The translations under genes were made by a program, and so were the position numbers. A stretch of 64,000 bases of DNA from Phaeobacter cretensis. GTDB lineage: Bacteria > Pseudomonadota > Alphaproteobacteria > Rhodobacterales > Rhodobacteraceae. Below are positions 34,674 through 43,061 of the stretch, in pieces; position 1 is the stretch's first letter; the number at the start of each line of letters is the position of its first letter. The notes beneath the pieces were generated by a model, which was not told the DNA's origin, did not search any database, and worked only from the letters and a program-made list of their open reading frames with translations. Location of the stretch: NCBI RefSeq assembly GCF_047372505.1, contig NZ_JBKBEU010000001.1, positions 2,728,001 to 2,792,000 of the forward strand, written 5' to 3'.

Positions 34674-34760
34674 CGCGCCATGTGTCGCGTATCGGCGTCA
34701 TCCTACGTGCGGGCCTTCTGCGGGTTGGCGTCGGATGCGCCTAAAATCATTAACGTCGAT

Positions 34761-34807
34761 TTGAAAAATTAGACTGAATTTTAGCATATGTTTCGCACGC
34801 GAAACAT
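34761..34807 (+). promoter_or_regulatory. Promoter-like region with 20-base palindrome before the mazG-like gene
   Basis: A -35-like TTGAAA (34761) and a -10-like CATATG (34785) are 18 bases apart. Overlapping the -10 is a perfect palindrome ATGTTTCG-CACG-CGAAACAT (34788-34807). The overlap with a putative promoter suggests a repressor operator. Confidence 0.45.
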
Positions 34808-34861
34808 TAGGTCAATGAACCTGACTTTTCTTGCGTGACACCGGAGTGGACAGGATGAAAC

Positions 34862-35167
34862 ATGAAACAGGCTGACAGTGTCGCTGAGCTGACCGGACTC
34901 GCTCGGCAGGTTGCCGATATCTATGCGAAACGGTTTGGGATTGATCAGAACCCGACGTGGTATCTCGGCAAGATGACTGAAGAATTAGGAGAGGTCAGGG
35001 CGGCATATCTGAAGTTTTCCGGCCAAGGACGAGGAGAGGCATCTCTCCGTGATCTTGAAGAAGAGGTTGCCGATTTGTTTGGATTTCTTCTGCTGTTTGC
35101 GCAGTGGCAGGGCATTGATCCTGCAGCTGCTCTGCAACGTAAGTGGGAGCCGTATCTGCAGGACTAA
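34862..35167 (+). CDS. MazG-like nucleotide pyrophosphohydrolase domain protein
   Basis: 101-residue all-alpha protein of the MazG/dUTPase-2 superfamily. The metal-binding motif is visible as EELGEVRAAYLK (about residues 41-52) and EEEVADLFGFLL (67-78), the EEXXE...EXXD arrangement. Such single-domain proteins cleave NTPs to NMPs and pyrophosphate or act on modified nucleotides; the substrate is unknown. It lies downstream of a striking palindrome and between ruvB and an uncharacterised gene. Confidence 0.78.
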   Translation: MKQADSVAELTGLARQVADIYAKRFGIDQNPTWYLGKMTEELGEVRAAYLKFSGQGRGEASLRDLEEEVADLFGFLLLFAQWQGIDPAAALQRKWEPYLQD

Positions 35168-35351
35168 AGCGAGTGTTGAGAAACCGGATCGGCCATTTCT
35201 CCCTTAGCCTGAACCGATCTGTGCCGCTGCCAGAGCAGGAGATGTTTCCAGCAACAAGAAGATCGGTTTGCGAAATCCGCGACCCTTGCCGTTCTACGGC
35301 CAAACGGGCAAAAAGCGCCTGATGACCACAGTCTGAGCAGAGAGCCAACTG

Positions 35352-36017
35352 ATGACCCCAACCGAGATCGAAGCCCTGTTTATCCGTGCCGATGGCTCTT
35401 ATGCCTTTGCGCGCTGGGGGAGACCGATTGCGCCGATCGTCTTTGGTGTTGAGGACGAGACGTTGAAAACCGTCAAGGGAGCGCTGGAGGCGGTGGTGAC
35501 ACTTGCGGGTCATCAGATGGCCGAAACAGACCCTGAGCTGGGTGCAAATCTGATGGTGTTTTTCTTTCGCGACTGGAAAGAGCTTTTGGAGGTGCCCGAC
35601 CTAGGTCGATTGATCCCTGATCTAGATCCGCTGGTCGGAAAGCTCAACGAGGCTGATGCAAGCCAATATCGTGCTTTCCGATTTGATGATCAGGGCGGCA
35701 TCCAGGCCTGTTTTGTATTCCTGCGCATGTCAGGTGACATGGCCAGGCTGCCTGCCGAAACCTTGGCTTTGACGCAGGCGGTACAGGCGATCCTGACCTG
35801 GGGTGATCAGGCCTTTGCTGAGACGTCACCGTTGGCCGTCATTCCGGACACCGGCGCCACCATTCTGCGGCCCGAGATCGCAGGCGTGATTGCGGCAGCC
35901 TACGACCGGATGATGCCTGTCTCAGCGGCCGACGCCTCCCATGCCTTGCGTTTATTTGCGCGCTTGCAGGCCCCGATTGAGACATCGACAGATGGTTCAA
36001 ACCCAACCAAACATTGA
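35352..36017 (+). CDS. Conserved-looking protein of unknown function next to tol operon
   Basis: 221-residue soluble protein not assigned to a family. It has a well-ordered amino-acid pattern (for example EIEALFIRADGSYAFARWGRPIAPIVFGV at the start and VFFFRDWKELLEVPDL around residue 75), no signal peptide and no membrane helix. GAGAG stands about ten bases before the ATG. It sits 46 bases upstream of ybgC, so it is probably cotranscribed with the Tol-Pal genes. A role there is only inferred from position. Confidence 0.72.
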   Translation: MTPTEIEALFIRADGSYAFARWGRPIAPIVFGVEDETLKTVKGALEAVVTLAGHQMAETDPELGANLMVFFFRDWKELLEVPDLGRLIPDLDPLVGKLNEADASQYRAFRFDDQGGIQACFVFLRMSGDMARLPAETLALTQAVQAILTWGDQAFAETSPLAVIPDTGATILRPEIAGVIAAAYDRMMPVSAADASHALRLFARLQAPIETSTDGSNPTKH

Positions 36018-36062
36018 TCGGATGCAGCGTGATCCACTCACCAAGGCAGGAGGCCTGATAAA

Positions 36063-36449
36063 ATGACCCACCGCTTTCCGGTTCGCGTTTATTACGAAGA
36101 CACCGATATGGGCGGGATCGTCTACCATGCTAATTATCTGCGCTTTATCGAACGTGCCCGCAGCGACTGGGTGCGCAATCTCGGCAATGATCAGAACGCC
36201 ATGCGCGATGCTGGGCTGATCTGGGTCGTACGCCGGATCGAGGCCGATTATCTGGCATCCGCGAAATTCGATGAAGAGCTGATGATTGAGACCGAGGTGC
36301 AAAAAGTGACGCCTGCGCGGCTCACCATGGCGCAACGGGTTTGGCGTGGTGAGACAGAGCTGTTTCACGCTGTCGTCACGGTGGTTTGCGTCAATGCCGA
36401 CACAGGGTCGCCGATCCGCCTGCCGGCAGAGATTCGCGCATTACTGTAA
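36063..36449 (+). CDS. ybgC: Tol-Pal-associated acyl-CoA thioesterase YbgC
   Basis: Hot-dog thioesterase, 128 residues. The family active site is YYEDTDMGGIVYHANYLRFIERAR (Asp and Tyr/His residues, about 10-30). It is the conserved first gene of tol-pal operons; in E. coli it acts on acyl-CoA or acyl-ACP and interacts with phospholipid enzymes. Here it is followed by tolQ after a 116-base gap with an inverted repeat. Confidence 0.93.
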   Translation: MTHRFPVRVYYEDTDMGGIVYHANYLRFIERARSDWVRNLGNDQNAMRDAGLIWVVRRIEADYLASAKFDEELMIETEVQKVTPARLTMAQRVWRGETELFHAVVTVVCVNADTGSPIRLPAEIRALL

Positions 36450-36479
36450 CAATTCCTACTGTCACGGCTGTTTCATTGG

Positions 36480-36516
36480 CATTTGGCCTTGAACTGAGAT
36501 AGCCTTTTGCCAAATG
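36480..36516 (+). promoter_or_regulatory. Inverted repeat upstream of tolQ
   Basis: CATTTGGC (36480-36487) pairs with GCCAAATG (36509-36516) across 21 bases, in the ybgC-tolQ gap. It may be an operator or an mRNA hairpin; nothing further can be said. Confidence 0.3.
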
Positions 36517-36565
36517 AAAGCCGGGAAACGGCTGGAAATAACGGCCAAAAACATAGAGCAGGTCC

Positions 36566-37261
36566 ATGGAAGCAGAAACTCTGGCGTTGGCGCAGGAGAT
36601 TGATTTCTCCATGTGGGGGCTATTCGAACGCGCGACCGTTACGGTCAAATTGGTGATGCTGATGCTGGTCGGCTCCTCCATCTGGTCCTGGGCTATCATC
36701 CTGCAAAAGCTGATCAACTACCGGCTTGCCCGACGCGAGGCCGCAGAATTTGATCGTGCATTCTGGTCTGGTGAGCCATTGGATGGCCTGTTCGATCAGA
36801 TCGGCGCGCAGCCAAAAGGGCAGTCACAACGGATTTTTGCAGCGGGCATGACTGAATGGCGACGTAGTCACCGCACCGATGGGGCGCTAATCGCCGGGGC
36901 GCAGGCCCGGATCGAACGGTCAATGGATGTTGCAATCGCGAAAGAAAGTGAAAGCGTGCAAAGCGGCTTGTCGATCTTGGCCACAGTGGGATCAACAGCG
37001 CCCTTTGTCGGTCTTTTTGGCACGGTCTGGGGCATCATGACCGCTTTCATCGAAATCGCAGAACAGCAGAACACCAATCTCGCTGTTGTAGCGCCCGGCA
37101 TTGCCGAAGCGCTGATGGCCACCGGTCTGGGCTTGCTCGCCGCTATCCCTGCGGTGATTTTCTACAATAAGCTCAGCGCGGATAGTGACCGCATTATCGG
37201 CAGTTACGAGGCCTTTGCTGATGAGTTCTCGACCATCCTAAGCCGTCAGCTGGATACCTGA
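36566..37261 (+). CDS. tolQ: Tol-Pal system protein TolQ
   Basis: Inner-membrane proton-channel subunit that with TolR energises TolA during outer-membrane constriction. The product is 231 residues with three membrane helices (about residues 22-42, 130-155 and 170-195). The conserved SILATVGSTAPFVGLFGTVWGIM and the third helix PGIAEALMATGLGLLAAIPAVIFYNK are present. It is followed by tolR after three bases. It could be an ExbB paralogue by sequence alone, but the operon settles TolQ. Confidence 0.95.
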   Translation: MEAETLALAQEIDFSMWGLFERATVTVKLVMLMLVGSSIWSWAIILQKLINYRLARREAAEFDRAFWSGEPLDGLFDQIGAQPKGQSQRIFAAGMTEWRRSHRTDGALIAGAQARIERSMDVAIAKESESVQSGLSILATVGSTAPFVGLFGTVWGIMTAFIEIAEQQNTNLAVVAPGIAEALMATGLGLLAAIPAVIFYNKLSADSDRIIGSYEAFADEFSTILSRQLDT

Positions 37262-37264
37262 TCT

Positions 37265-37753
37265 ATGGGTGCATCGGTTCAACCCTCAGCCGCCAATGGC
37301 CGACGCCGGGGTCGGCGGCGCAGCCGCGCGCGGCCCATGGCAGAGATCAACGTGACGCCTTTCGTGGATGTGATGCTTGTCTTGCTGATCATCTTTATGG
37401 TCGCCGCTCCGCTGATGACAGTTGGCGTGCCGGTTGAGTTGCCTAAGACAGCGGCTGGTGCCCTGCCGGGAGACGAGGAAGAACCACTAACTGTCACCAT
37501 GACCGCCACCGGTGAAATTCAGATCCAGACCACAACCGTTGCACCGGACGAGTTGATCTCCAAACTGCGGGCCATCGCGGCTGAGCGGTCATCGGATCAG
37601 GTGTTTTTGCGTGCCGATGGGGCAATCCCCTATGAGGCCGTTATGCAGGTGATGGGTGCGCTCAACGCCGGCGGCTTCTCCAGCGTTGGTCTCGTCACGG
37701 ATGTAGGCGGCCCAGCTCTGGACGGACGTGCTGTCGACGACAGCGGACAATAG
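37265..37753 (+). CDS. tolR: Tol-Pal system protein TolR
   Basis: ExbD/TolR family, 162 residues. A basic N-terminus (RRGRRRSRARPMAEINVTPF) leads into one helix FVDVMLVLLIIFMVAAPL whose aspartate is the proton-path residue. A periplasmic domain follows. It is tightly packed between tolQ and tolA. Confidence 0.94.
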   Translation: MGASVQPSAANGRRRGRRRSRARPMAEINVTPFVDVMLVLLIIFMVAAPLMTVGVPVELPKTAAGALPGDEEEPLTVTMTATGEIQIQTTTVAPDELISKLRAIAAERSSDQVFLRADGAIPYEAVMQVMGALNAGGFSSVGLVTDVGGPALDGRAVDDSGQ

Positions 37754-37766
37754 GCGGGGCACGGGT

Positions 37767-38909
37767 GTGCAAACCGGAACCAAGATCTCTATTGCAGGCC
37801 ATGCGCTGCTATCGGGCTGGGTCGTATTCGGCGCTTGGTTCCCGTCCGAACCACTGACACTGGCGGTGCAGGATGTGGCGTTGATCAGTTCGGAAGAATT
37901 CGCGAAGCTGAGCCAGCAACGCGCAGCCCCGGTTGTGGCCGCTACCGCCGGTGATCTGACCCAGCCGGAGCCTGAAACTCGCCCAGAGCTGATACCGTCG
38001 CCAGATCCCGAGCCTGAACCGCAGATCACCCAGCCTGCACCGATCACCGCACCAGAGCCGGATCCGGAGCTGGCTGAACGGCCAGAGCCGCAGCCAGTGG
38101 AGCCAACACCGCCGGTGGCCGCACCGACCGCCCCGGATGTGCCCGAGACCAGCACCGTCACACCGCAACTGAGCGAACGGCCCCAACTGCGACCGTTGGA
38201 CCGGGTCGCACCGACGCCGGTTGCACCGCCTGAACCAGATACTCAGATCGACGATATCGCTCAGCCTGAAATCGCCAATGAGGCCGGTAGCGAAGCAGAG
38301 CGCGACGCGCAGCAGGCCACCGCGGAGGCAGCTGCCAACGACCGGATCGTGACAGAAGAGGTTGAGGCCGAGACCGAGCAGGTGGCCAGTGCGGCACCGG
38401 CGCAATCTCTGCGGCCTCGCACACGGCCCGATAGGCCAACCGCTGCGGCGCAACCGGAACCCGCCTCCACACAAGCGACACAGACGCCCTCTGAGCCAAC
38501 ACCTGATCGTGCTGATGCGGTGGAGGATGCCCTTGCGGCAGCCCTTGCAGGTGGCGGAGAGATAGAGGCGCCAGAACCTTCGGGCCCGCCGCTTACCAGT
38601 GGTGAAAAGGATGCATTGCGGGTTGCTGTACAGCAGTGTTGGAATGTTGGGTCACTGTCATCAGAAGCATTGCGCACCACGGTGGTGGTGTCGGTTTCGC
38701 TGGCTCAGGATGGCCGACCAGAGGAAGGGAGCATTCGTATGCTTTCCAGTACTGGTGGCTCAGGGGCAGCAGCCAAACAGGCCTTTGGCGCAGCACGGCG
38801 CGCGATTTTGCGCTGCGGTGCGCGCGGCTTTCAACTTCCGTCTGACAAATATGCCCAATGGCGTAATATCGAAATGACGTTCAATCCCGAAAGGATGCGG
38901 ATCAAATGA
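37767..38909 (+). CDS. tolA: TolA-like cell envelope protein
   Basis: Envelope-spanning linker of the Tol system, 380 residues. One N-terminal helix (about 6-24) is followed by a long Pro/Glu/Ala-rich periplasmic region (about 50-240) and a C-terminal globular domain with the TonB/TolA-type segment VQQCWNVGSLS. The central region is acidic and proline-rich, unlike the Ala/Lys helical stalk of E. coli TolA, so recognition relies on the operon and the C-terminal domain. The start is GTG preceded by AGGCGGGG; the longer frame overlaps tolR. The stop overlaps the tolB ATG. Confidence 0.85.
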   Translation: MQTGTKISIAGHALLSGWVVFGAWFPSEPLTLAVQDVALISSEEFAKLSQQRAAPVVAATAGDLTQPEPETRPELIPSPDPEPEPQITQPAPITAPEPDPELAERPEPQPVEPTPPVAAPTAPDVPETSTVTPQLSERPQLRPLDRVAPTPVAPPEPDTQIDDIAQPEIANEAGSEAERDAQQATAEAAANDRIVTEEVEAETEQVASAAPAQSLRPRTRPDRPTAAAQPEPASTQATQTPSEPTPDRADAVEDALAAALAGGGEIEAPEPSGPPLTSGEKDALRVAVQQCWNVGSLSSEALRTTVVVSVSLAQDGRPEEGSIRMLSSTGGSGAAAKQAFGAARRAILRCGARGFQLPSDKYAQWRNIEMTFNPERMRIK

Positions 38910-40246
38910 GGACATATCTGGCGACGCTCATGATGGGCGCCACCCTGTTGGGAGCGGCGGTGATGGCACCGGTTCTGCCTGCGCAGGCACAGGATGGCCC
39001 CCTGCGGATCGAGATCACCGACGGGGTGATCGAACCCCTGCCGTATGCGGTGCCCGGCTTTGTGCCCGAAACACCTGCTGCGGCTGAATTGGCACGTGAG
39101 ATTTCACGGGTGATCGCCGCAGATCTGAGTGGCACGGGTCTGTTCCGCGAGGTGCCTGCTTCGGCGCATATTTCCAAGATCATTGATTTTGACGCGGGGA
39201 TTTCCTACGCGGATTGGAAGGCAGTCAACGCGCAAGCGCTGATCACCGGTGCGCTGAGTATCAACGGTAACCGCCTAACAGTGCGGTTCCGTGGCTACGA
39301 CGTCTTTGCCGAGAATGAGCTGGGCACCGGTTTGCAGTTTTCCGGTACCACCGATGGATGGCGGCGCATGGCACATAAAGTGGCGGATGTGATTTACAGC
39401 CGGATCACTGGCGAAAGTGGCTATTTTGATAGCCGGGTGGTGTTCGTATCTGAAAGCGGTCCCAAAAACGACCGACGCAAGCGCTTGGCAATCATGGACT
39501 ACGATGGCGCCAATGTTCAGTATCTGACCAATAGCGCCTCGATCGTGCTGGCACCGCGGTTCTCACCCACCGGCGACAGGGTGCTTTATACCAGCTACGA
39601 AAGCGGCTTTCCCCAGATCCACGTGCTGGATGTGGGCAGCGTCCAGCGCCGTATATTGTCTACCGACAATGGTGTCATGAGCTTTGCACCGCGGTTCGCA
39701 CCGGACGGGCGCACCGTGGTCTATTCGCAGTCGCAGGGCGGCAATACCGACATATTCACCATGGATATCAACACCGGCAGTCGCACCCGTTTGACCAGCG
39801 CACCATCGATTGAAACGGCTCCGTCTTTCTCTCCTGATGGTAGTCAGATCGTATTTGAAAGTGACCGCTCCGGTGCGCCGCAACTCTACGTCATGGCCAC
39901 AACCGGCGGTGAAGCACGGCGGATCAGCTTTGGTGCGGGCCGCTATGGGACGCCGGTCTGGTCGCCACGCGGCGACATGATCGCCTTTACCAAGCAGAAC
40001 AAGGGGCGTTTCCATATTGGGGTGATGCGGACCGATGGCAGCGAAGAACGGCTACTGACGGCGTCGTTCCTGGATGAAGGTCCGAGCTGGTCGCCCAATG
40101 GCCGAGTGATCATGTTCACCCGCGAAACCCAAGGGGCCAGTGGTCGCGCCCTGTTGTATTCGGTCGATGTATCAGGGCGAAACCTGAAACCTGTGCGCAC
40201 TCCGGACGGGGCGTCTGATCCGGCGTGGTCACCGCTGCAGAATTGA
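38906..40246 (+). CDS. tolB: Tol-Pal system beta-propeller protein TolB
   Basis: Periplasmic protein of 446 residues that binds Pal. A signal peptide ends at AQA-QDG (about residue 28). An N-terminal alpha/beta domain is followed by a six-bladed WD-like propeller with repeated units such as SPTGDRVLYTSYES, APDGRTVVYSQSQGG and SPDGSQIVFESDRSG. The ATG overlaps the tolA stop, indicating coupled translation. Confidence 0.96.
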   Translation: MRTYLATLMMGATLLGAAVMAPVLPAQAQDGPLRIEITDGVIEPLPYAVPGFVPETPAAAELAREISRVIAADLSGTGLFREVPASAHISKIIDFDAGISYADWKAVNAQALITGALSINGNRLTVRFRGYDVFAENELGTGLQFSGTTDGWRRMAHKVADVIYSRITGESGYFDSRVVFVSESGPKNDRRKRLAIMDYDGANVQYLTNSASIVLAPRFSPTGDRVLYTSYESGFPQIHVLDVGSVQRRILSTDNGVMSFAPRFAPDGRTVVYSQSQGGNTDIFTMDINTGSRTRLTSAPSIETAPSFSPDGSQIVFESDRSGAPQLYVMATTGGEARRISFGAGRYGTPVWSPRGDMIAFTKQNKGRFHIGVMRTDGSEERLLTASFLDEGPSWSPNGRVIMFTRETQGASGRALLYSVDVSGRNLKPVRTPDGASDPAWSPLQN

Positions 40247-40249
40247 GAC

Positions 40250-40282
40250 ATCGCGCGGCGGCCAAACCGGCTGGTGCGCGAT
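40250..40282 (+). other. Hairpin between tolB and pal
   Basis: ATCGCGC and GCGCGAT flank 19 GC-rich bases that can pair further. It follows the tolB stop directly and has no T tract. It may stabilise or attenuate the transcript ahead of pal. Confidence 0.35.
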
Positions 40283-40363
40283 ATTGTGACAAAGAGCAAA
40301 GTGGCACCAGCACCGGGCCTATGATAAATATGGTGCAAGAAACGTAAACGGAACGAGGCGGAT

Positions 40364-40876
40364 ATGATGAGCGGTTTGACAAAAGCGATGCTGGTGGCAG
40401 CAGCATTGGGGCTGAGCGCCTGTTCAGGCAATCCTTGGGACGATACGGCCGGTGGTGGTGGTCCTGGGACAGGTGCTGGCACGGGTACCGCAGGGCAGTT
40501 GGATCCCAGCAGCCCAGCCTATTTTCAACAAACCGTCGGAGATCGGGTATTGTTTGCAGTCGATCAATCCACACTGTCATCCGAAGCGCAAAACGTGCTG
40601 CAGGGACAATCGCGCTGGCTGACGGCGAACCCTGACTACGTTGTCACCATCGAAGGTCACGCCGATGAGCAGGGCACGCGGGAATATAACCTCGCTCTGG
40701 GCGCGCGTCGTGCCAATGCGGCGCGGGAGTACCTGCTTTCTCAAGGGATTGCGGGAAATCGGCTGCAAGTTGTCAGCTTTGGCAAAGAACGCCCGTTGGA
40801 AATCTGTTCTAATGAGGCCTGCTATACCAAGAACCGTCGCGCGGTGACCGTGCTGGCGGGCGGTCTGACGGGGTAA
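40364..40876 (+). CDS. pal: Peptidoglycan-associated lipoprotein Pal
   Basis: Outer-membrane lipoprotein of 170 residues that tethers the membrane to peptidoglycan. Signal peptide with lipobox LSAC (Cys about residue 20), a Gly/Thr-rich linker, then an OmpA-like domain with VTIEGHADEQGTREYNLALGARRANAAREYL (first part) that binds diaminopimelate. The start codon follows GAGGCGG. It is followed six bases later by cpoB. Confidence 0.95.
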   Translation: MMSGLTKAMLVAAALGLSACSGNPWDDTAGGGGPGTGAGTGTAGQLDPSSPAYFQQTVGDRVLFAVDQSTLSSEAQNVLQGQSRWLTANPDYVVTIEGHADEQGTREYNLALGARRANAAREYLLSQGIAGNRLQVVSFGKERPLEICSNEACYTKNRRAVTVLAGGLTG

Positions 40877-40882
40877 ACTATC

Positions 40883-41725
40883 ATGAAACTGCGTTCTCTT
40901 GCGATTGCTGCTCTTGCGTTAACCCTGGCACTGCCGCCGCTGGCGGTACAGGCGCAGGATGACCAGACGCTCGCCGATATCCGGCAGGAATTGACCATAT
41001 TGCATGTTGAGATCCAGCGGCTGAAACGGGAAATGTCGACCACCGGAAGCCCGCAGACCAATGTCGCGGGTGGTAGCGTGTTAGACCGTGTTGGCGCCAT
41101 CGAAGCAGAGTTACAGCGACTGACTGCTAAGACCGAGCAGCTGTCTTATCGTGTAGACCGCGTTGTGCAGGATGGCACGAACCGGATCGGTGATCTGGAA
41201 TTCCGATTGGTCGAACTGGAAGGTGGCGACATCTCGCAGTTGGGCGAAACCAGCACGCTGGGGGGCGGTGAGCTGCCAGCAGGTGGCGCGCCTGCGTTGC
41301 CAGCAACGCCCGGTACCGCACCCGGAAGCGCATCAGAACTGGCGGTCGGGGAGCAGGCCGATTTTGATGCCGCCAAGGCCACGCTGGATAGTGGTTCCTA
41401 TCAGGAAGCGGCAGAGAAATTTGCGGCCTTTACTCAGGCTTACCCCGGCAGCCCGTTGGCGGCTGCGGTCGAGTACAATCGCGGCAAGGCGCTGGATGGG
41501 CTGGGCGATACCCGCGAGGCAGCGCGCGCCTATTTGGCGTCGTTCTCTGGTAATTCAGCGGGCGAGACAGCACCAAAAGCCCTGTTTGAATTGGGGGCCG
41601 CCTTGGGGCGCCTAGGCCAGACCAGTCAGGCTTGTGTAACTCTGGCCGAGGTTGGCAGCCGTTTTCCGGCCGCCGGAGAAGCCGCTACAGCAGAGGCGGA
41701 GCGCGCGAAACTGGCCTGCAATTGA
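40883..41725 (+). CDS. cpoB: Tol-Pal-associated periplasmic protein CpoB (YbgF)
   Basis: Periplasmic protein coordinating peptidoglycan synthesis and constriction, 280 residues. The signal peptide ends at VQA-QDD (about 25). A coiled-coil segment (about 30-100, IRQELTILHVEIQRLKRE) drives trimerisation. A flexible Gly/Pro/Ala linker leads to a TPR-like C-terminal domain (about 155-280). Its stop overlaps the tilS start. Confidence 0.93.
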   Translation: MKLRSLAIAALALTLALPPLAVQAQDDQTLADIRQELTILHVEIQRLKREMSTTGSPQTNVAGGSVLDRVGAIEAELQRLTAKTEQLSYRVDRVVQDGTNRIGDLEFRLVELEGGDISQLGETSTLGGGELPAGGAPALPATPGTAPGSASELAVGEQADFDAAKATLDSGSYQEAAEKFAAFTQAYPGSPLAAAVEYNRGKALDGLGDTREAARAYLASFSGNSAGETAPKALFELGAALGRLGQTSQACVTLAEVGSRFPAAGEAATAEAERAKLACN

Positions 41726-42984
41726 CCGGTACCGGTCGGGATATCCACGCCATCGTGCAGGAGCAGTTTCGATCTGCCTTGCCCGCTAGGTTGGGTGTCG
41801 CGGTGTCGGGCGGGGGTGATTCGATGGCGCTGTTGCATCTTCTGCATGAGTGTTTTGCCGATGTGGGCGTCGAAATCTGTGTCGCGACTGTTGATCACGG
41901 CTTGCGTGAGGCCTCCGCCGAGGAGGCTGAGATGGTTGCCGGTGTCGCTGCGAAACTGGGGTTGAGCCATGATATCCTGCAATGGCGCGACCATCCGGTT
42001 GAAGGACAATCCGGCAATCTGCAAGAGCAGGCGCGTAACGCGCGCTATGGCTTGCTGACGTCCTGGGCGCGGTTGAACGGAATATCTGTTGTCACGCTTG
42101 GTCATACTGCTGACGATCAGGCCGAAACGCTTCTGATGCGATTGGGGCGGTCTGCCGGCGTATCAGGCTTAGCTGCAATGCCGCGCAGCCGGGCCATAGA
42201 CGGCGTGATGCTGTTGCGTCCACTTCTAGAGGTCACACGCAATGAGCTACGCCAGTTCTTGCGCGATCGGGATTGGCATTGGATTGAGGATCCCAGCAAC
42301 GACGACACCCGGTTTGAGAGGGTACGGGTGCGTCAGGCAATGGAGGCGCTGGAGCCACTGGGGCTGACGGTTGACAGTCTTGCAGCCGTGGCTCGCAACA
42401 TGGCTGCGGCCCGTGAAGCATTGGACTGGTACACTTTTTTGGCGGCTCGCGAATTGGTTGAGGTGCACATAGGCGCAATTGTGCTCGACCAGCGTCAGTT
42501 CCGGACCTTGCCGGATGAAATCGCGCATCGCTTGCTGGTGCGTGCTGTTCAATGGGTGACCGGCGCTGTGTATCCGCCACGGCGTGGCCCCATGGGAGAG
42601 GCCAAGGACGCGGTACGCCATGGTGGTTCATTTACCCTTGGGGGGTGCCGTCTGGTCACGCGCGGGCAACGAACCTGGGTGTGCCGCGAATTGAAACCGG
42701 TTGCTGATGAAGTGACAGCGCCTGGAAAAATCTGGGATCAGCGTTGGCGGATTTTTGGTGGTGATGTACAAAGCTATGAGGTGCGTGCGTTGGGCCCCAA
42801 AGGACTGCAATACTGCCCTGATTGGCGCAGCGTCGAGGTTCCGGCAGCGGTGCTAGAGGGGACGCCCGCCGTGTGGAAAGGTGATGAGCTGATCGCCGCT
42901 CCTTTGGCGGGAAATGGCAATGGATGGTCCGCAGAACTGGTTCAAGACAGCGAAGAGTTCTTCACAGCTCTTTTATCGCATTGA
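41722..42984 (+). CDS. tilS: tRNA(Ile)-lysidine synthetase TilS
   Basis: Modifies C34 of tRNA-Ile(CAU) to lysidine so that AUA is read, 420 residues. The PP-loop SGGGDSMALLHLL is at about residues 28-40. The segment LGHTADDQAETLLMRLGRSAGVSGLAAM that characterises TilS is also present. The TTG start overlapping the cpoB stop (TTGA) is chosen because the frame's earlier codons lie within cpoB; GTG at 41755 is an alternative. It precedes ftsH, a conserved pairing. Confidence 0.93.
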   Translation: MTGTGRDIHAIVQEQFRSALPARLGVAVSGGGDSMALLHLLHECFADVGVEICVATVDHGLREASAEEAEMVAGVAAKLGLSHDILQWRDHPVEGQSGNLQEQARNARYGLLTSWARLNGISVVTLGHTADDQAETLLMRLGRSAGVSGLAAMPRSRAIDGVMLLRPLLEVTRNELRQFLRDRDWHWIEDPSNDDTRFERVRVRQAMEALEPLGLTVDSLAAVARNMAAAREALDWYTFLAARELVEVHIGAIVLDQRQFRTLPDEIAHRLLVRAVQWVTGAVYPPRRGPMGEAKDAVRHGGSFTLGGCRLVTRGQRTWVCRELKPVADEVTAPGKIWDQRWRIFGGDVQSYEVRALGPKGLQYCPDWRSVEVPAAVLEGTPAVWKGDELIAAPLAGNGNGWSAELVQDSEEFFTALLSH

Positions 42985-43061
42985 ACCTCGGTGAAGTATC
43001 CCTATTTTAGAGGCAACGAAGGCCGCCCGCCAGGTGCGCCTCGCATATTGGGAGACTTTCC

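Noticed and set aside
34788..34807. A chromosomal parS site
   Set aside because: The centre is CGCACGCG instead of CACGTG, giving an 18-base instead of 16-base core; no parAB genes are nearby.
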